DNA of 8,489 nucleotides. Source: CAYWGR01 sp964458015. Its GTDB lineage: Bacteria; Planctomycetota; Planctomycetia; Pirellulales; Thermoguttaceae. A program made the position numbers and the translations under genes. The DNA lies in assembly GCA_964458015.1 (NCBI GenBank), contig CAYWGR010000215.1, positions 1 through 8,489 of the forward strand. Reading direction: 5' to 3'. The notes beneath the pieces were generated by a model, which was not told where the DNA came from, made no database searches, and saw only the letters and a list, made by a program, of their open reading frames with translations. Shown here piece by piece: positions 5,898-8,489 of the stretch (position 1 is the stretch's first letter; the number at the start of each line of letters is the position of its first letter).

Positions 5898-6080
5898 ATG
5901 GCATTGAACAAAGTACGTCGCATCGAATTCCTTGGCAGCTATTTTTGGTTGATCTTCTGGACGATTCTCTTCTTTCCCGTTGCCATCTTTTATTACCTGT
6001 CAGCCAGCGTGACCATTGAAGAGGAAATCGATGCTGACAAATTTTTAGAGTGGTATCGTTCCAAAAAGAAAAAAAGGTAG
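5898..6080 (+). CDS. 60-aa single-pass membrane protein of unknown function
   Basis: The product starts MALNKVRRIEFLGSYFWLIF, has one hydrophobic helix at about 12-35, then an acidic stretch TIEEEIDADKF and a lysine-rich tail SKKKKR. The basic residues before the helix (KVRR) suggest an N-in topology by the positive-inside rule, although the C-terminal tail is basic too. No Shine-Dalgarno site precedes the ATG; a TATAAC box 15 nt upstream may give a nearly leaderless message. The asymmetric charge pattern and clean helix look like real protein rather than a random frame, and I believe similar small proteins occur in other planctomycetes, but I know no function. It is the first of four consecutive small membrane-protein genes on this strand. 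Confidence 0.6.
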   Translation: MALNKVRRIEFLGSYFWLIFWTILFFPVAIFYYLSASVTIEEEIDADKFLEWYRSKKKKR

Positions 6081-6175
6081 CTACTGCAAAGCGTTATTGG
6101 TTATGCAAGCGATGTGTCGTCTAGGCACTACTTTCTGAATACGTCGACTAGAAAATTTACAGTCCAAGGCTTGCG

Positions 6176-6625
6176 ATGCTTGAAGATCTCAAAAATCAGA
6201 TTTCCGAAACACCGACAGTCAATCCAGACTTGGAACATCTGCGGCTGTTGTCGATATTTCATTATGTCGTCGGCGGGATGGGTGCCCTATTTGCTTGTTT
6301 CCCGTTCATTCACTTGCTTTTTGGCATTGCCATGGTGTGCGGGGCCTTTCCCTCAGACCCCAAACATGAAGCACCGCCAGAATTTATCGGATGGTTTTTC
6401 ATCGTCATTGCCGCTACTATCATCTTGATTGGCTGGAGTACTGCTGCCGCCATTCTGATGGCAGGCAGGTTTCTCTCGCACTATAAACATTACACATATT
6501 GCCTTGTAGTGGCCGCCATTGAATGCATCTTTATGCCCTTTGGAACCGTGCTTGGCGTTTTCACGATTGTCGTGCTCAACCGCCCTTCGGTGCGAAAGCT
6601 TTTCCAAGAGCAAGAGACGTGGTGA
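6176..6625 (+). CDS. Three-helix membrane protein of a widespread uncharacterised family
   Basis: The product has 149 residues: a short soluble N-terminus (1-22), then hydrophobic segments at about 26-57, 71-94 and 107-134, and a charged C-terminus. Recognisable segments are HLRLLSIFHYVVGG (21-34), a GWFFIVIAA-type second helix, LMAGRFLSHYKHYTYCLVVAAIECIFMPFGTVLGVFT (about 94-130) and VVLNRPSVRKLF at the end. These phrases are shared by a family of hypothetical proteins I recall from planctomycetes, acidobacteria and other phyla; no role is known to me. The ATG at 6176 is chosen because AAGG lies 6 nt upstream and the frame begins with a typical soluble N-terminus. Base composition is AT-richer than trpA, as in its neighbours. 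It stands about 95 nt after the 60-aa gene and about 70 nt before the next. Confidence 0.85.
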   Translation: MLEDLKNQISETPTVNPDLEHLRLLSIFHYVVGGMGALFACFPFIHLLFGIAMVCGAFPSDPKHEAPPEFIGWFFIVIAATIILIGWSTAAAILMAGRFLSHYKHYTYCLVVAAIECIFMPFGTVLGVFTIVVLNRPSVRKLFQEQETW

Positions 6626-6696
6626 TGTTTTTGTAAGTCGTATCCGATCCATTAACTTGAAATGGCCTATTCAGTTTCAGAATGTAATCTTCGTTC

Positions 6697-7059
6697 ATGC
6701 CGATCCGCAACTTCCTCCTATTGCTTGGATTATTTAGCCTCTGCCTTGCGATTGTTTTGATTGCGTGGGCGTGCGGATCGGAGTTGTATTTGCCCTTCGG
6801 ACGTCACGATCCTGGACCGCCGACGCATCCGGTCGGGATTCTTGCGGCAATCCTGTTGGCCGCAGTGTTATCTTGCGGGCTTCGGTTTATATCCGTGATA
6901 GCCGTAACACTCTTCGCCGTGTTAATTTGTTTGGGGATTCCGGTTGGCTGCTTGGTGCATCATTGGACCCCGGGTATATGCCAATATCTCTTGGCCGTTG
7001 CCTTAACTGCCAACGCTTGGTATGGATGGAATCAGCGAGATTATTTGGAAGAAGCATGA
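6697..7059 (+). CDS. Four-helix membrane protein of unknown function
   Basis: This 120-aa protein has hydrophobic segments at about 4-25, 46-62, 65-85 and 93-110, a polar PFGRHDPGPPTHP loop (33-45) between the first two, and a charged tail NQRDYLEEA. The first segment ends in AWACG, which resembles but does not convincingly match a lipobox, so it is more likely a plain membrane anchor. No Shine-Dalgarno site precedes the ATG; a TGTAAT sequence at 6683-6688 lies so near that a leaderless message is possible. The stop codon overlaps the start of the next gene (ATGA), and both products have 120 residues, which supports both being real and translated together. I do not recognise the family. Confidence 0.65.
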   Translation: MPIRNFLLLLGLFSLCLAIVLIAWACGSELYLPFGRHDPGPPTHPVGILAAILLAAVLSCGLRFISVIAVTLFAVLICLGIPVGCLVHHWTPGICQYLLAVALTANAWYGWNQRDYLEEA

Positions 7060-7418
7060 GCCTTGGAACCGTTCTCAAAACCATCGGTCGACATGCCAAC
7101 GTCCATCTCTGTTTGATGGCCGTGTTTGCGTTCTCTTGGTTCCTGCATTACATGGCCGTCATGCGTATGGAAATGTGCGACAGGCAATTCGCGGTGATGA
7201 ATAATCGCACGATGCGAACGATGGCCTTGATCGAGTTGGTCGGTGCGAATTATTCGCTGGCAATTGCGTATGCAATTCTAACGGTTTCGGCCGTTGCTTT
7301 TCTTCAGATTCGCGGGCGACCCACGTGGACTTGCTGGCTCACGGCTATCGTGTTCGCCGTGCCGTGCGTTGTGTACTGGTTTGCATGTATGTATATTGCC
7401 GTCGGTAAATTCACGTAA
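7056..7418 (+). CDS. Three-helix membrane protein, translationally coupled to its upstream partner
   Basis: This 120-aa protein begins MSLGTVLKTIGRHANVH and has hydrophobic segments at about 17-35, 63-84 and 93-115, with a methionine-rich extramembrane loop (MRMEMCDRQFAVMNNRTMRTM, about 36-56) after the first. The open frame extends upstream to 6765, but that part overlaps the preceding gene in another frame. The ATG at 7056 overlaps that gene's TGA by the ATGA pattern and has GGAAG about 4 nt upstream, so it is the likely start. The overlap argues that the two membrane proteins form a pair, perhaps a heteromeric complex; this is inference. No family is recognised. A metal-binding role for the Met-rich loop (eight Met in the 22 residues from Met33) is possible but unproven. 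Confidence 0.65.
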   Translation: MSLGTVLKTIGRHANVHLCLMAVFAFSWFLHYMAVMRMEMCDRQFAVMNNRTMRTMALIELVGANYSLAIAYAILTVSAVAFLQIRGRPTWTCWLTAIVFAVPCVVYWFACMYIAVGKFT

Positions 7419-7469
7419 TCGGTGTACTGTGTCCATGCTTGCCGTGGGCATGATCGCTGGCGACAAACA

Positions 7470-7508
7470 GCCCTCACCCTGGCCCCCTTCCAAAGGGCGT
7501 GGAAAGGA
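7470..7508 (-). repeat. GC-rich palindromic dispersed element, copy 2 (inverted)
   Basis: GCCCTCACCCTGGCCCCC followed by TTCCAAAGGGCG and TGGAAAGGA lines up with the reverse complement of 5521-5561, sharing GCCCTCACCC exactly and the GGCCCC core, with a diverged stem (CCTTCCA against TGGAAAGG). It lies opposite in orientation to copy 1, so the two flank the membrane-protein cluster as an inverted pair. Confidence 0.6.
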
Positions 7509-7530
7509 TACGACGAACGAGTAAAACCTG

Positions 7531-7539
7531 TGGTATACT
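7531..7539 (+). promoter_or_regulatory. Extended -10 promoter of the lipoprotein gene
   Basis: TGGTATACT gives the extended -10 motif TGn followed by TATACT (five of six to consensus) about 50 nt before the lipoprotein start. The -35 position (about 7511-7516, CGACGA) is poor, as is usual where an extended -10 is used. Transcription would begin near 7546 with a leader of about 40 nt. It lies just after dispersed element copy 2, so this gene is probably transcribed apart from the membrane cluster. Confidence 0.45.
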
Positions 7540-7589
7540 TGCTCGTGCATGATGCTCAGAAAGCGCGCCTTTAGAACAGGGTCATGGAA

Positions 7590-8489
7590 ATGGCCAGGCA
7601 AGGAATACTGAAACGGTGTCCGTGCCTCGTTCTGCACCTTTGGTTGCCCCTCCTAGTTTGCGCCATCGTACCGGTCGGCTGTCAGAAGAGTTCTTTACGG
7701 GACCGGTATACGTTCTATTCGCCTCAAATTCGGCACGTAACGCTAATGCCGACCGACGAGGTTGTTTGTGCTTCGCTTGGAAATCTTAACCAAGCAAACG
7801 CCTGTTTTGCGGCTGGGGTTCGACAGGAGGAAGAGGGCCTTGAGGGCTGCGTCGATCTCTACTATCTGGCTGCAATCTACGCTTGGCGACACTTGGAGTC
7901 GGCGCCGGTTGCGTTGCCCAACGATTTTATTGGGTCTCAGGAAAGTAGTGTCGGGAGGGCGACCAACGGAAGCCCGGTAAACGGGAGTTTTGGCCCAGCA
8001 CCACCCAGCATTATTTGCCTGAACAGCAATAATTACCAGACGGCTTGGCAGACCTATCAGCGAAGTCTCGGCGGACTGATGGCGAACGCGATCCGGTTTG
8101 GGCGACTTGATCCGCGGGGCCACTTGATCGTGGCCGACAGCAACAGACGTCGGACAGTTCCGATCGAGTATTATGGATTCGCCTGGAAATCCAACGAGTT
8201 TTGCCAGGTGCATTTAGCGAGTGATTTTGCCTATAACGACCTTCAGAACAACTTCCAGAGCAGTGGACTAGGAGTCTCGCTGGTCGCCGTCCGTCAAGGC
8301 AACGGCCAGGAGATGTTTTATCGGCCAAAACAGCCGTTTCCGGTCACGGCCGTTTTACGGTCGGCGGATCATGAGACCGATGGCGATGGTTCCCGTCGTT
8401 GTGACGCGGTGCTGGCGTTCTATAATCCGTGTCTATATGACTCGCTGCACGTCGGCTCGGTGGTCGTCGGTTTGGCAAAAGACCTTTCG
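7590..8489 (+). CDS. Lipoprotein, N-terminal region of a planctomycete-type alpha/beta hydrolase (3' end outside window)
   Basis: The frame is open to the window edge, about 300 residues so far. From the ATG at 7590 it begins MARQGILKRCPC, with a hydrophobic stretch and the lipobox VPVGC, so Cys31 is the likely lipidated residue (codon 7680-7682). A helical part with LYYLAAIYAWRHLE follows, then a low-complexity Ser/Asn/Gly/Pro linker (about 115-140). Then come GFAWKSNEFCQVHLASDF, SSGLGVSLVAVRQ, PKQPFPVTAVLR and VVVGLAKDLS. These phrases recall the region before the catalytic domain in planctomycete serine hydrolases (the later PVVFVHG-type oxyanion motif would lie outside the window). ATG 7590 has AGGG 8 nt upstream; ATG 7584, in frame, has only a 2-nt gap and is less likely. 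Predicted role: membrane-anchored esterase or lipase. The catalytic residues are not in view, so function is inferred. Confidence 0.7.
   Translation, partial: MARQGILKRCPCLVLHLWLPLLVCAIVPVGCQKSSLRDRYTFYSPQIRHVTLMPTDEVVCASLGNLNQANACFAAGVRQEEEGLEGCVDLYYLAAIYAWRHLESAPVALPNDFIGSQESSVGRATNGSPVNGSFGPAPPSIICLNSNNYQTAWQTYQRSLGGLMANAIRFGRLDPRGHLIVADSNRRRTVPIEYYGFAWKSNEFCQVHLASDFAYNDLQNNFQSSGLGVSLVAVRQGNGQEMFYRPKQPFPVTAVLRSADHETDGDGSRRCDAVLAFYNPCLYDSLHVGSVVVGLAKDLS

Noticed and set aside
5338..5907. A 189-codon + strand frame running over the repeat region
   Set aside because: Its first half is translated repeat (RPLAGEGPGVRA type) and it overlaps two better-supported genes at its ends.

Overview
The window reads as a piece of a bacterial chromosome, most likely from the Planctomycetota (Pirellulales-like). 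That placement is inference. It rests on a Tat-exported Gfo/Idh/MocA oxidoreductase of the type these bacteria carry in many copies, a lipoprotein with the N-terminal region of a planctomycete-type alpha/beta hydrolase, weak or absent Shine-Dalgarno sites, and GC-rich dispersed repeats in the spacers. I see no phage, integrase, IS element, CRISPR array, rRNA or tRNA.

Left part (1-4378): housekeeping metabolism. The + strand carries the 3' end of trpB and then complete trpA, which together make tryptophan synthase; the ~97-nt spacer between them is filled with short tandem repeats. Facing trpA on the - strand is a Tat-exported Gfo/Idh/MocA oxidoreductase, and a strong intrinsic terminator for that gene sits between the two convergent genes. 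Upstream of it on the same strand, across 377 nt with several inverted repeats, is argG (argininosuccinate synthase).

Middle part (4379-5368): 379 nt without a gene divides argG from a divergent + strand pair. The first gene encodes a 148-aa protein with a zinc-ribbon half and a BFD-like [2Fe-2S] half, resembling the N-terminal domain of the archaeal copper chaperone CopZ but lacking its copper-binding C-terminal domain. Its stop codon overlaps the start of a 55-aa glycine-rich membrane protein (ATGA), so the two are probably translated together.

Right part (5369-8489): a repeat-rich spacer with a 39-bp imperfect tandem duplication and a palindromic GC-rich dispersed element. It is followed by four small membrane-protein genes on the + strand (60, 149, 120 and 120 aa), the last two again joined by an ATGA overlap. 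A second, inverted copy of the dispersed element follows, and then a lipoprotein gene that runs off the window edge and carries the N-terminal region of a surface alpha/beta-hydrolase family.

The least described content is the CopZ-N-like protein with its coupled membrane partner, and the membrane-protein cluster bracketed by inverted repeats. Neither can be given a firm function from sequence alone.
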